A stretch of 49,673 nucleotides of DNA from Stemphylium vesicarium (Eukaryota; Ascomycota; Dothideomycetes; Pleosporales; Pleosporaceae): positions 1-49,673 of the forward strand of contig QXCR01000189.1 of NCBI GenBank assembly GCA_004380135.1, written 5' to 3'. This document shows, piece by piece, positions 21,120 through 32,184 of this stretch; position 1 is the stretch's first letter, and each line of letters opens with the position of its first letter. Under the pieces are notes generated by a model. The model saw only the letters and a list, made by a program, of their open reading frames with translations, did not search any database and was not told where the DNA came from. The position numbers and the translations under genes were made by a program.

Positions 21120-21999
21120 ATGGCAGAGATATTCAAGACTACCCCACCACACACTTCTTCTTCGCCTGTATCACTGAAGCGCAAGCGCGCAGACTCCGAC
21201 TCGCAACCACTTACCCCGCCATTAACAGCAAATGACTCAGAAGGAACGCGTCTTCTCTCACGCGCCGTCCACGTCCTCTCCACCGCCGCAACAGCGCTAT
21301 CACAAGTCACATTCTTATACCAGTCCGACCCAGTAGCCCGCGATGGTCTGCTTCAGGCGGTTGAAGTCATTACAAGGAACAGCGAGGCAGGAGGCAAGCT
21401 CATAGTATGCGGCGTCGGCAAAAGTGGGCTTGTAGGGCGCAAGATAGTCGCGACTATGAAGAGTCTCGGCATCGCGAGCTCCTTTATGCACGCGGCCGAA
21501 GCGCTGCATGGGGATCTCGGCGATATCAGAAAGGTGAGTCGATATGCCATTGTCCATGCCGCAAACTTGTGTTGACATGCCTCAGAATGATGCCCTTATG
21601 TTTATTTCCTACTCTGGCAAGACAGCAGAGCTCATGGCTCTACTTGACCACATTCCCTCTCACACACCCATTCTCGCCATCACATCACACACCAAACCCT
21701 CCGAATGTCCTATTCTCAAAGGACGATCGCACACAATACTGCTACCCGCACCAATACATGAGTTGGAAGAAGTGTCGTTTGGGGTCTGCGCCCCGACCAC
21801 AAGCACAACAGTGACCATAGCGGTAGGTGACATGCTGGCCCTTACCGTTGCGGAAGCGATGCATCAAGAGGAGACAAAATCTGTTTTCAAACGGAATCAT
21901 CCAGGTGGTGCGATTGGTGCAAAGAGTAGGCGGATAGAGGAGGAAGTTGATACCCAGACCAAGGAGTGTGCCGGATTGGTGACGCCTCCAGCGTCATGA
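21120..21999 (+). CDS. SIS-domain sugar-phosphate isomerase-like protein (KpsF/GutQ type)
   Basis: Two exons (21120-21533, 21586-21999) around a 52-base intron (donor GTGAGT, acceptor CTCAG) encode 275 residues. The SIS fold is a sugar-phosphate-binding isomerase domain. It shows LIVCGVGKSGLVGRKI (residues ~94-109), then FMHAAEALHGDLGDI, then FISYSGKTAELMALL in exon 2 and HPGGAIG near residue 242, the pattern of bacterial arabinose-5-phosphate isomerases KpsF/GutQ. The C-terminal CBS domains of the bacterial enzymes are absent. The N-terminal ~40 residues are low-complexity and contain KRKR, which could be a nuclear signal. Fungi make no lipopolysaccharide, so the physiological substrate is unclear. 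Confidence 0.88.
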
Positions 22000-22560
22000 T
22001 ACTGTTCAGGAGATTTTGGCAATACAAATGCTAAGTAGAGGATTGAGAAGTCACATACGTTACATGCACAGGCAGACACAGCTGAGGGCCACACGTGATG
22101 TCTTCATTCGACAGATATCCACGAGCATGTATGCAATGATTAAGACATATCGGACATGTCTGGAATCTGAATAACATTACCGCATAGCTACCATTCGCTT
22201 CGAAGCACGTGGCGTAGGCGTTTCGAAGTCTTCCAAAGTCGGGTGGCCGGTCAAAGCACGTGGCATGGAACGAGGCACTTGGGCAGCTCCTGCCCAGGTA
22301 GGGCAGGACCTCTTGGCTGAGCACCTGCTGCTGGCCGTTCTTTCGCTCTCTCACCTTGCAGATGCGTCTCACGCATCCTTCTATTCGTGATCATCCTGCA
22401 CGTCGCGCCTAAATTGATTGATGTGTCATGGCGGCACAGCCTCACTATGGGTAGTACAATGAGGGTCACTTTTCACGCCTTTCACCTCTCAGCTCAAGGC
22501 TGGTCAGCTGTACACACGACACCCAAAATACTGAAAAACTGCAACCTCCATTCGGTGACA
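22000..22560. other. Intergenic, no gene recognised
   Basis: Between the SIS gene and the NACHT gene. Only short frames without motifs; presumably promoter and leader of the NACHT gene. Confidence 0.5.
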
Positions 22561-25500
22561 ATGGAATCACTAGCAGTTCTAGGCTTGGTAGCAAATAGTG
22601 TGAAGTTTGTCGATCTTGGTGACAGAATCATCAGACCTGCAAAAGAGATACAAGCTTCAGCTGACGGTACCACGAGAGAGAACAAGAGCCTCCAGGAAGT
22701 CACTGCAGAGATGCGACAGCTGAGTATAAGACTAGACCCGCCCAAAACCGAGCCCGATAGCGACGACGAGAGAACTCTGCGTCAATTGGCTAATGAGTGT
22801 CGCGAACTAGCAGATAAGCTGTTGGGCCTCTTAAAGAAGATTGCACCAGGTGACCCCAAATCCTCGCGTAACGTTATAAGAGCGACGATAAAAAGCTTCA
22901 TGCACCAGAGTGAGAAGAAAGACCTTGAACAAAGATTGTCAAACTGTCGTGGGCAACTGCACCTACATTTGAACAGGCTGACAAGGTCAGTCGACGTGTA
23001 CATCCCTAGCTGCACATGTTTTCATCTGACGCGACCACAGCTTGGACTCAAAAGCACAGCTTCAGGCTATAGGGAATTTGACTAGGTTCAATCATGATGC
23101 TTTGCAAGCATTGCCAAAACAAATCGCGCAGATCTGCCGTGACGCCCGTCTCGTTTTGTTCAGCAATGAAGCCCAAGCGCAGGTTCGATCCTTGTTAGGG
23201 ATCACAGATACTGCAAAAGACGTCCTCGCGCAGCGTTTCATCCTTAAATCCCTCGCTTACGAGGCCATGGGCACAAGGCACAGCAACATTGACAAGGCGC
23301 ATTGCGACACGTTTCGCTGGATAGTAGGAGAGGAGGTGGCGGTTGACGATGAGACTGCAGCTTGCAACGCCCGCCAATCTTATCTCTCGTGGCTCGCGAA
23401 TGGCGAGGGTATCCTCCATGTTGCTGGCAAACTTGGGTCTGGAAAATCGACACTGATGAAGTTTCTACTGCAGCATCCAGAGACGCATTCGTAATTGTCA
23501 CAGTGGGCCGGTTTGTGTGCTGTTGAATCGGTATACATGTTGAAACTGACAAACCTCAGGCGATGCGAAATTATTTATCGTAAGCCACTTTTTCTGGCTA
23601 TGTGGTACACCAGCGCAAAGATTCTTTGAGGGCATGATGCGAACTCTCCTTTACGACATTCTCGAGGCCTGTCCAGAATTGGCCCCGTTGGTCATCCCGC
23701 AAATTTGGACACAAGTACAGGCACAATTATCCCAGAACCTGGATACCACATCTCTCAATGTTGACAAGTTGATAGACCCGGAAGCTTTGCTCGGCGCGTT
23801 TGAAAGGTTAGCGAGAGACGAGGCTACCCGCGAAACTCATTGTTTCTGCATCTTTCTGGACGCTCTGGACGAATACGAAGGTACCCATAATTGCGATAGT
23901 CATTACATGGTCCAGCTGCTCCAGGAATGGGTGAATGGATCACACCGCACAGTGAAAATTTGCGCGTCGAGTCGGGAGCACAACGTCTTCGAGAATGCGT
24001 TCAAGGCTGATCAACGCATCCGAATGCAGGATCTGACGAAGACCGACATGCAACAATATGTGCTCGAAAGGCTCAAGAACATCATGGGAGATCAGGATCG
24101 ACAACGCGTCACAGGTGAAATCGTACGCAAATCTGACGGCATATTCCTCTGGGTCGTACTGGTGGTCAAAGCAATGCGCGAGGGAGTGAATGACGGTCAC
24201 GATGTCTCGAGGCTTGAATGCGAGCTGGAGATGCTACCCACTAAGATGGAGCAGCTGTTCCAGTACCTTCTTTATTCAATCCCTGCACCACGACGCAAGA
24301 CCGCCTATCGCCTTATAGCCATCTTGCTAAATCTTTTCGCGCACCACGGCAGAATGACATTGACTTCTTGTCTTTACCTCGAAAACCTCAACGAGGACGA
24401 GCATTTCGCCGAAAATGAAATGCTTGGGTATCCCGAATGGTGCTGGGCTGTAAATGAACCGGTCGACGGGTTCATGGAAGCTCGCAAAGCAAAAGCTAAA
24501 AGACTTGTCCAAGGATACTGCAAAGGCCTGGTGGAGCCATGTCCTGATGGAAATTATGCGCTACACTCCCCGAAGAGAAAAAACTACGGAGGCACTGGCC
24601 AATCTATAATCCTGTATCTGGAGTTCACGCATCGATCCGTTCCTGAATTCTTCGCCAAAGAGGGCGTGTTTCAACATATCCAAAATCAAACACACGGACT
24701 CGACTTGGTCAATTCTGCGTGCCAGCTCACATTTGCCGAGATACGTTGTAGTCGACACTTCGCGCATCATCTCCATGATGCTGCCCAAACACTTTCGCAG
24801 CTATATGACGGTCTACTAGTTCAGAGTTGTGAGACCCTGCAGTTTGCCTCTCTCTCGGCCCTAGATCGCACCTTAGAAAATTTCAAAACATCGGCCAGGC
24901 TTCACGGCTGTCAAACACTGGGGCATTTCGATATCTATGATTTCCGCCCATCACCAGGGGGAATGCCTGAGGGTGTTCGCTCATGTCCCTTATTGGATGG
25001 CTATTCCACCATCAGCAGTGACGAACCCAAACCGTTTTCCACGATATACATCTTTACTCTGAAAGGGAGCTTGGGTATGTGAAATGGCGGCTAGCGCATG
25101 ATCCCCTGCTCCTCGAAACGGGTGTTCAAAGGAAGACTCCAGTGGAGTGTTTGATGTCGGCACTGTTCTCCTATGTTGCGTGTGCACGCTATTCGCGCGA
25201 GGGGATCTTTTCGTTCCTGAAGCCTTTTCTGGAGGAAGAACTTCCCACCAATTCATGGACATAGCCAAGATTGATATAATATGCTCTCATTTATCAGGGG
25301 CGTGGGTTCGAGATTTGAAACCATGGTCAAGGTTCAACCGTTTGTATGGAAGGCTGTTAGAGGTGTTTCTTTTCACGGGCGACCCGTCGTATCTGTCGGG
25401 TGTTGTCATTCATTATTACCACCATTCACCGCATAATGAGTCTCAATCATCTCTTGCAATCTCGAGAAAGGAAAAGATTGGCCGATCAGATCTTAGTCAT

Positions 25501-26016
25501 ATAGTAGCCTTTCAAGACGCCCTTAGAAGCTATATGGCAAGGCATCCTCAGAGGGAGGCATTCAGTTTCGAGGAACTCATCCCACATCTGGATTACGAAA
25601 ACAAAGACAATCTCATCCGCGCAGCCCGGAAACTCACTCCTTCTCTTGTCGTTCTCAAGGCCATGGAAGAGGAAAAGGCAAAAGTTATCGCATTCGGAGA
25701 GGAGGATGATACTGAGGCCCCTGAATTGCCGCATGACACCAGTTGCAAAGATCTCGGCACTGTGGAAACGACTCTTCCAATGCCTGAACAACCGAAGAAG
25801 ATTTCCGGGCGTGCTGATGGACCGAAAGACTGTCTTAGTCGGGGGCACACAGTACTCAACCAATTTCATATCACACTTGCCCTTCTCAGCTCGTATTCAT
25901 ATTCGCAGGACCTTTATTATCCAATCATACTGACCACATACAGGCATCTTCCTACCTCTCGTGTAGGAAACTATCACATGGATATTCTACACAGTCGAAT
26001 CGTGACGCGCACGTAG
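22561..26016 (+). pseudogene. NACHT-domain (NLR-like, STAND) gene with disrupting mutations
   Basis: Exon 1 (22561-22985, MESLAVLGLVANSVKFVDLG) has the N-terminal helical domain typical of fungal NACHT proteins. A 55-base intron (donor GTCAGT) leads to exon 2 (from 23041) with the P-loop HVAGKLGSGKSTLMKFLL near residue 270. A second intron (23511-23559) leads to exon 3, with FIVSHFFWLCGTPAQRFFEG, the Walker B-like FCIFLDALDEYEG and the NACHT-associated helices. Exon 2 has an in-frame TAA at 23492-23494, just after the P-loop, while both neighbours read as normal NACHT sequence in the same frame. Further on, the reading frame shifts near 25075 and again near 25262, although homology-like sequence continues (YVKWRLAHDPLLLE, then ICSHLSGAWVRDL). 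A GTATGT donor at 25075 offers an alternative end. Such proteins act in fungal self/non-self recognition. Confidence 0.75.
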
Positions 26017-26516
26017 ACTGGACCGCGGGCTGACTGAGGCTCGGCACTCGGACGCCCAAACACATATTTAGAGAAAGGCAGATAGTATTGAGATTTTTCG
26101 AATGACATCGGGAATGCGATGTCAATGTTTGGATGGCGTTTCGGCGAGGTGGTTTGGAGTTCAGAGCATGGTTTCCAACTTGATAGCAATGCACGCCAGC
26201 GATTACTATGACAATACCATAACGCATAACCAGATACTAAGATCGCGTTGCTATACCACTTAGCTCTTGACCAAAATAGGCGAATGGAAGTCGATGTCAT
26301 AAACTCGACCTAACCAACACAGTCCTCACACTAGCCCCTTGCACCTTCCTCCCATCCATACCCACACCCACACCCTCACACATTACCATCATCACCAAAA
26401 GCATACCCACACCTACTCCAATATCACCGTTCACCGCCTCTCCTTCCTCCGATCTTCCCCCCCTAAACTCGCCCCCAAAACATTCCACTGCGTCGAACTC
26501 CCCCATCAACCCTACT
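26017..26516. other. Intergenic, no gene recognised
   Basis: Holds a CA/CCCACA-rich simple repeat (26358-26382) and otherwise nothing recognisable. Confidence 0.5.
26358..26382 (+). repeat. CA/CCCACA-rich simple repeat
   Basis: Repeats of ACCCACACC and CTCACAC type make a short pyrimidine-biased microsatellite-like tract on the plus strand, continuing less regularly to about 26425. Confidence 0.7.
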
Positions 26517-26834
26517 TCACGTGTCATCGCCCTCGAAGTCATCGTGCAAGTTGCGCCCCTTGCAGGCTTGCCATCGCTGGCGGAGCGAGCTTTTCTCTTT
26601 GGACTCGGGTGGGGGTGGCGTCATGAGGGCTACGACTGTTGAGGCGGGGGCGCCGCTGCCTTTATGTTGGGCTTCTAGCCTAGCTGCAGTTTTTGACATT
26701 GATGGAGATGTTTGCGAGGTTTTGTTGTAGTGTGGTGGCTGACTTGATGGCTCGGAGTCGTAGTAGGCTGGTAGGAATGAATCTGAAGGTTGCGCAGTGG
26801 TTTCTGCGGACTTGTTGGTGGGTTTGGATTCCAT
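26517..26834 (-). CDS. Small hypothetical protein, hydrophilic
   Basis: A 105-residue single-exon frame from ATG 26834 (MESKPTNKSAETTAQPSDSF) to TGA at 26517. It is rich in Ser, Pro, Thr and Lys in its first two thirds and ends in a basic then acidic C-terminus (SLRQRWQACKGRNLHDDFEG). Composition is like real small, disordered fungal proteins, and the codons look coding rather than shadow. I recognise no domain. An in-frame upstream start exists only through non-ATG codons. Confidence 0.5.
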   Translation of the reverse strand: MESKPTNKSAETTAQPSDSFLPAYYDSEPSSQPPHYNKTSQTSPSMSKTAARLEAQHKGSGAPASTVVALMTPPPPESKEKSSLRQRWQACKGRNLHDDFEGDDT

Positions 26835-27452
26835 ATTTCGCTTTGCTGGTGCAGTAGAGATGCGGAAGATCAATAACTGGGAAAAGAGAAGGGTTCCATG
26901 GATTCAGGATACGAATTGAAGGCTCAGCGACGGTTGTTTGGTTTGCGCGAAACCGGGGCAGAGAGGCTCTATGGGAAAGATGAATCTCTGGGCTTACGTT
27001 GGCAGGCTTTTGAGGCACAGCAAGACTGGGTCACACAGCATCCTTCGCCTGCGCGCGCAGTCAGGAGCAGCTCCTCCTATTGGGCCTGGCACTGGTCTAC
27101 ACGCGCCTTGGGTACAAAAAATGTGACAAGGGTCCATAGTTAGTATGAGTGGTTCGTGACAATACCTGTCACATCAAAACTGCATTTTGACGTCGCACGT
27201 CTGACCAAACTACGCAGGGGCCTCGCGACGAAATTCCATGCCATCAAATAGAGGAATGGCTGACTACACAGAAGGTGATGGTGTAGATGGCGCTCGCAAC
27301 TCATGACGCAATCGGCAGACGTCCAAGCTCGCCGGATGGTGGCGCGGAAGCTCTCCGCCACCCCTCAGCATAATCTCCCAGCGCGGGCGCATCATCACGA
27401 CTTTCTTCCAATCCGCCAACAAACCACGCTTCCACACATCCTCCCTTTCCAC
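26835..27452. other. Intergenic, divergent promoter region
   Basis: Separates the small hypothetical gene (minus) from the MsrB gene (plus). No RNA or repeat recognised. An open frame on the minus strand at 27264-27725 is a shadow of the MsrB exon. Confidence 0.5.
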
Positions 27453-28118
27453 ATGCGCTTCCCTTCCTTGCCAAACTTCGTACGCGCCTTCCACACGCTC
27501 ACAAATACTACCTCGGCCTTCGTCCGGTCGAACCCAAGTAGCATCGGCCGCACCATTCACAGCACCCCTCAGCGCGCTGTGATTTACCGTTCGATGCCCA
27601 ATATCCCATTCTTGGGCGCGCTTTTTGGATCTTCGAGTAGTATGGCGGATAACACGAATTACCCGGTGCAGAAGCCTGAAGGAGAGTGGCAGGCGCAGCT
27701 TTCGCCTGGTGAGTTTTGCCCGCAACCTACCTATCTACGATGATACTAATAATTCCCCTCAGAGCAATTCCGCATCCTCCGCAAGAAAGGCACCGAGCCC
27801 CCCGGTTCCGGCACCTACGACAAGCACTACCCCGACGCCGGCGTCTACACGTGCGGCGGCTGCGATGCGCCTCTCTACAAAGCAAATCACAAGTTTGACT
27901 CCGGCTGCGGATGGCCTGCCTTTTGGGACGCCGTACCCGGCGCTGTTGGTCAGAAGCCTGACCCAGGTCTCGGCATGATGCGCACTGAAATTGTTTGTAA
28001 CAACTGCGGAGGTCATTTGGGACATATCTTCAAGGGAGAGCGGTTTGGAAACCCCAAGGATGAGAGACATTGTGTGAACAGTGTCAGTATTAACTTTAGT
28101 CCTGAGGATAAGAGCTGA
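27453..28118 (+). CDS. msrB: Peptide-methionine (R)-S-oxide reductase, likely mitochondrial
   Basis: Two exons (27453-27708, 27763-28118) around a 54-base intron (donor GTGAGT, branch TACTAAT) encode 203 residues. MsrB reduces methionine-R-sulfoxide in proteins, protecting against oxidative damage. Both zinc-binding CxxC pairs are present, CGGC near residue 116 and CNNC near 164, followed by GGHLGHIF. The catalytic Cys is in RHCVNSVSINFSP near residue 189. HKFDSGCGWPAF carries the conserved substrate-pocket residues. The first ~60 residues (MRFPSLPNFVRAFHTLTNTT and on) are Arg/Ser/Thr-rich without acidic residues, like a mitochondrial targeting sequence. A later in-frame ATG (MADNTNYPVQKPEGEW) could give a cytosolic form of about 130 residues, close to the usual family length. 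Confidence 0.95.
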
Positions 28119-28470
28119 AGCCAGAGCAATGGGGAAGGGCGGTCGAAGATATAGATGCATGTGAGTGACGAAAGAATGGAATATGCGACACAATACTACA
28201 TTTGCCTTCGTCTTCATGTCCACCTTTACAATCCTCCTTTGTCTGTAACCATACGGTAGCCTGCACGGGGTCACTTACTGGCGGCCGCAAACACACCGCT
28301 TGCCAGTGTTGCAAGCGACCGTCGGGTTATGAGTAACTTCCTTACATACGAAACGCCATCCCTCCACAGCTCTCATCAGTTCCTGAGAACAAGAATATCT
28401 TCAATCACACCACCAACTGCTATCAAGATCGCCATGGTCCTACTTCCCGATCGGTTTCTGCCACCGCGAC
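28119..28470. other. Intergenic, short
   Basis: About 350 bases between MsrB and the MYND relic; holds no recognisable gene. Confidence 0.5.
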
Positions 28471-29119
28471 ATGGCCTTCACTCTGTGGTATCTGTCCCAA
28501 CCTCTCCACCGTCACCTGCACTGTATGCGGCAACATGGAGTATCCTTCCACCGCATGCCAGGAACGCGATGCGGTCCTGCACAGCCCTCTATGCAGCACC
28601 TTCAAGGACTTCCAGTGGCGTCCCAGCCCCGACCATTTCCGCTCTATCTACTTCCCTGTCGACGAGCCTCGTCCCCGCTTCATCTGGCTTCGTCTGAATG
28701 GCGGTCGCGGCTTGTACATCGTAGATGACAACGATCTTTCCCAGTACGTGTCTGGACAGCGATCTGGCGCGCTCATGACCTCCACTCACTACGGCATTGT
28801 ACCTCCGCGCGAGTACACAACCATGATGGTGATCGAGCACGACAGAAACATGTCCGGAAACGGCCAGCCACCTAACCTTTGCCTCGCTGCTCTCACTGGA
28901 TCTACAGCCCGCCGCTGGTTGGTTGGTTATGTGAGCCGTGGATACAAATACAAGTACAGCGTGTAGCGTAATGAATTCGACACAGCTGACAGCTTGCTCA
29001 ATCCCGAGGACTTCCCTCTGATTGGTCTAGATATGAATACTACGAGCTTGGGTCCTTTGGTCTATTATTCTGCGTGGTACGCCGAACGTGAGGCTAGTGA
29101 GGGCCAGTCCGGTCTCTAG
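28471..29119 (+). pseudogene. MYND-type zinc-finger family gene, frameshifted at the start and with a premature stop
   Basis: The frame reading LCGICPNLSTVTCTVCGNME, then STACQERDAVLHSPLC, carries the CxxC pairs of a fungal MYND-like finger. It is followed by a family body (RPSPDHFRSIYFPVDEPRPR, then GQPPNLCLAALTGSTARRW). The natural start ATGGCCTTCACTCTG at 28471 is one base out of frame with it; removing one T from the TT pair near 28477 would give M-A-S-L-C-G-I-C. The next in-frame ATG (28535) lies inside the finger. A TAG at 28964-28966 interrupts the frame, but coding-like sequence continues in frame (DMNTTSLGPLVYYSAWYAER) to a TAG at 29117-29119. Either decayed, or one event is a sequencing error. 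Not expected to make a full protein. Confidence 0.7.
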
Positions 29120-29727
29120 AGGAATTACTAGCGGCGAGGGGTAATATGAAATGGCATTGGAGAGGGTGGAGCTCGATAGATGCTATACAAGTTTCACTGC
29201 GAAATACAAAGCTAAGTACGTTGGCGTATGGGACAAAGATTTTGTGGGTTTTCTTCATTTTCATCATCTTTACTCTGGCGTCTAGCGTATATCATCTGCG
29301 CGGTTCCCGAGGTTCATGATCATGCTCGATTAACTGGGAACCAAGGCTGGATAGCCATCTTTGCATCTACTCTGCCAAATACGATTGATTGCATTCAAAG
29401 ACCAAAATGTTCCCAGTTGAGTCTACAGTGAATGGATGCGGGAGGGCTGCCTTGGAAAAATGCTGCTGACATAAGCCACCGGGGATTACCCCGCCAAGTG
29501 GCGTTGCTACATTTATGTCCGACGCACCTGCAAGCGACTTCCACCGGCAAACCTCTTCTCGCCAATGAAATGGCTACACCAGCAATCTCAACTGCGTGCC
29601 TTGATGCGCGGCCGAAAAACCCGACGTGTGATAGCGTATTGGAAATGACCTTTCCCATGGCTTCCTTGACTCCTTGCTTTTTGGACGACAGGTCGTGCCT
29701 GCTACTATTTACACACTTGCCAAGCTA
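29120..29727. other. Intergenic, no gene recognised
   Basis: Flank of the MYND relic and promoter of the MFS gene. Open frames here have no domain signal. Confidence 0.5.
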
Positions 29728-31704
29728 ATGACATCAAAATCTGGAATACGACATGAGGCATCGACCTCACAGCCTTGCTTTAATCCAGAACCTTCTCACA
29801 CGACCTTTTCAGCAGGCCCCACTGAGCGAGATTCAGAATCCAGTACAAATGCTACTCGTTTTGTAGCGGACGACAAAAACTCGACGTCATCATCAGCGGA
29901 CAGCACCGATGATGAGGAAGGAATTCCAGATGGCAAAAGCCGACGAAGATCACGCGGCCTTTTTATCAACACCAACGACGTCGGGGCTGATCTAGCCCTG
30001 CCTCATATCGACGCAACAGAACAGACGGCGGCAGCGAACAAGCCTGTGTCATGGAGAGCACTTCCGCGAAAAGACCAACTTTTGGTGTTGGCCCTGGCTC
30101 GTTTGTCTGAACCGTTGACGCAGACATCGCTGGGCTCATACCTGTACTACCAACTCCAATCCTTCGACCCCTCTCTGTCTGAGTCAACCATCGCGTACCA
30201 AGCAGGTGTCATCGGTGCAACCTTTCCAGCTACACAGTTCGTGACTGCTATGATATGGGGTCGTTTCTCCGACTCGGAATATGGTGGTCGCAAAAGGACC
30301 ATCTACCTCGGCTTGGTCGGTACAATGCTGAGCACCATTGGTTTTGGCTTTTCGAATAGCTTCGCGATGGCTGTGTTCTTCCGTTGTTTGGGAGGAATTT
30401 TGAATGGCAATATTGGAGTGATGAGGACGATGATAAGCGAAATTATCGAAGAGAAGAAGTACCAGAGTAGGGCTTTCTTGGTTCTGCCGATGACCTTCAA
30501 TATTGGGGTGTTGATTGGGCCTATTCTGGGTAAGTCGGCCGCAAGATTTCCATTCATCAGGCATAGCTAATAGATTGTAGGCGGCCTACTCGCGGATCCC
30601 ATCGCTAGCTATCCGTCACTGTTTGGACCGAACTCAACATTTGGAGGAAGAGAAGGAGTTCAATGGATGAAGCGATATCCCTACGCGCTGCCCAACCTCA
30701 CAAGTGCTGCGTTCTTGTGCTTATCCTCATTAGCAGTTCTATTCTTCCTTGAGGAGACGGCAGAGCTATGCAAGCATCGGGCCGATCTTGGCCTTCGTGC
30801 GGGTCACTGGATACGTCGCAATTTACTCCGCAAAAGCCCGGTTCCTGAGGGCGGATACAAGGTTGTACCTGTTGATGACCTAGAGCTGCAGCAGACGCCA
30901 ACATCAGCTCATCCACGCGAAATAGCCGAGTCTGACAGGCCCAGCAGGCTACTTCGACAGCAATTGCCGTTTCGCCGAATTTGGACGTGGAATCTGATCA
31001 CAACTCTTAGCGCCCACGGCGCCCTCGCCATGCACGTTGGCACTTTCAATGGGCTATGGACTCTTCAGCTCTCAACGCCTCGTTTCGACCCATCTCACCC
31101 ATATCCACCCGACTTCAAGCCACACGGGCTTTTCTTTACAGGCGGTCTGGCCATGCCACCTGCCCGCATTGGCATTGCGCTTGCTATCATTGGTGTCATC
31201 GGTTTGCCTCTGCAGTTGTTCGTCTATCCCAAGATATCGCATCGTCTTGGAACTGCAAAGTGTTATCGCGTCTTTTTGGCCTTGTTCCCGCTGATGTATA
31301 CGATCGCTCCTTTCCTCACTCTCGTATCGAGCTGGGCGTCGCCTCCGCATGGTGTGACGGGGCCCTGGATATGGATCGCCATGACCTGCGCGCTGTCTAT
31401 CCAGGTTCTTGCTCGAACTTTCGCGCTACCCTGTACAGCCATCTTGATCAACAATGCTAGTCCACACCCCTCTGTGTTAGGCACTGTCCATGGTATCGGG
31501 CAATCGGTGTCGAGTTTTACGAGAACCTTGGGACCTATACTATTCAGTTGGCTGTTCGGAAAAGGCCTAGACATTGGGATGGTGGGATTGTCATGGTGGT
31601 GTGCCGCCGCTGTTGCCGTAGGTGGGTGGGTGCTGGCTCAGGGCGTTCGAGAAGGAGATGGGCACGAGATCCTCTTGGAAGGAGAGACAAAAGGCGACAC
31701 CTAG
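29728..31704 (+). CDS. Major facilitator superfamily transporter (drug:H+ antiporter type 1-like)
   Basis: Two exons (29728-30529, 30581-31704) around a 51-base intron with donor GTAAGT encode 641 residues. The N-terminal ~110 residues are hydrophilic and Ser/Thr/Asp-rich, with an acidic patch (DSTDDEEG) and a basic KSRRRSRG stretch; this is a cytoplasmic tail. A first block of six helices starts near residue 118 and contains the MFS signature between helices 2 and 3, WGRFSDSEYGGRKRTI. A long cytoplasmic loop (to about residue 395) separates the second block, with FARTFALPCTAILINNASPH-like sequence and GIGQSVSSFTRTLGPILFSW. It resembles the fungal subgroup related to yeast YCR023C and plant ZIF-like carriers. 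Substrate unknown. Start is the ATG after the last upstream stop. Confidence 0.9.
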
Positions 31705-32184
31705 AACCAAAGCTCGGGACATGAAAAGCGACGACATGAAAGAAACAACCAGTCAAATCATGGGAGTGATCGACAGAGAACAGATCTATTGTCGTGGTTT
31801 ATCTACCAGAATCCAGCCGGGTATCTTTTCTAACTTTACGACCTCCAATTCTACCAGTATGCCTCTTGCACATTTGTCCGATATTACTCACTCACAGTCC
31901 CAATATCTTCCGACCCTACATCTCAAGCGCACAAAACTCGGCAGACGTTTCCGAATGGCATCTCGCGTCATGCTTCCTTCGCGGGACCTACTACACTCAT
32001 GGCGTGGTGTGGCATGAGTGTAGTTTGGGCTTGAGAAAGTATCATCCATTGGGGAGGATGAGCATCGATTCGAGGACTTTGTTGTGGCAGGTCAAGTCGC
32101 GATGCGGTCGTATGGGTGCTTGGCTGCGTCTCTGGAGCCCTCTATCCGTGTATAATGTCGGTTATCGCGGTGCAAACATTTTGC
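31705..32184. other. Intergenic between convergent genes
   Basis: About 480 bases downstream of the MFS gene and of the minus-strand relic. No feature recognised. Confidence 0.5.
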
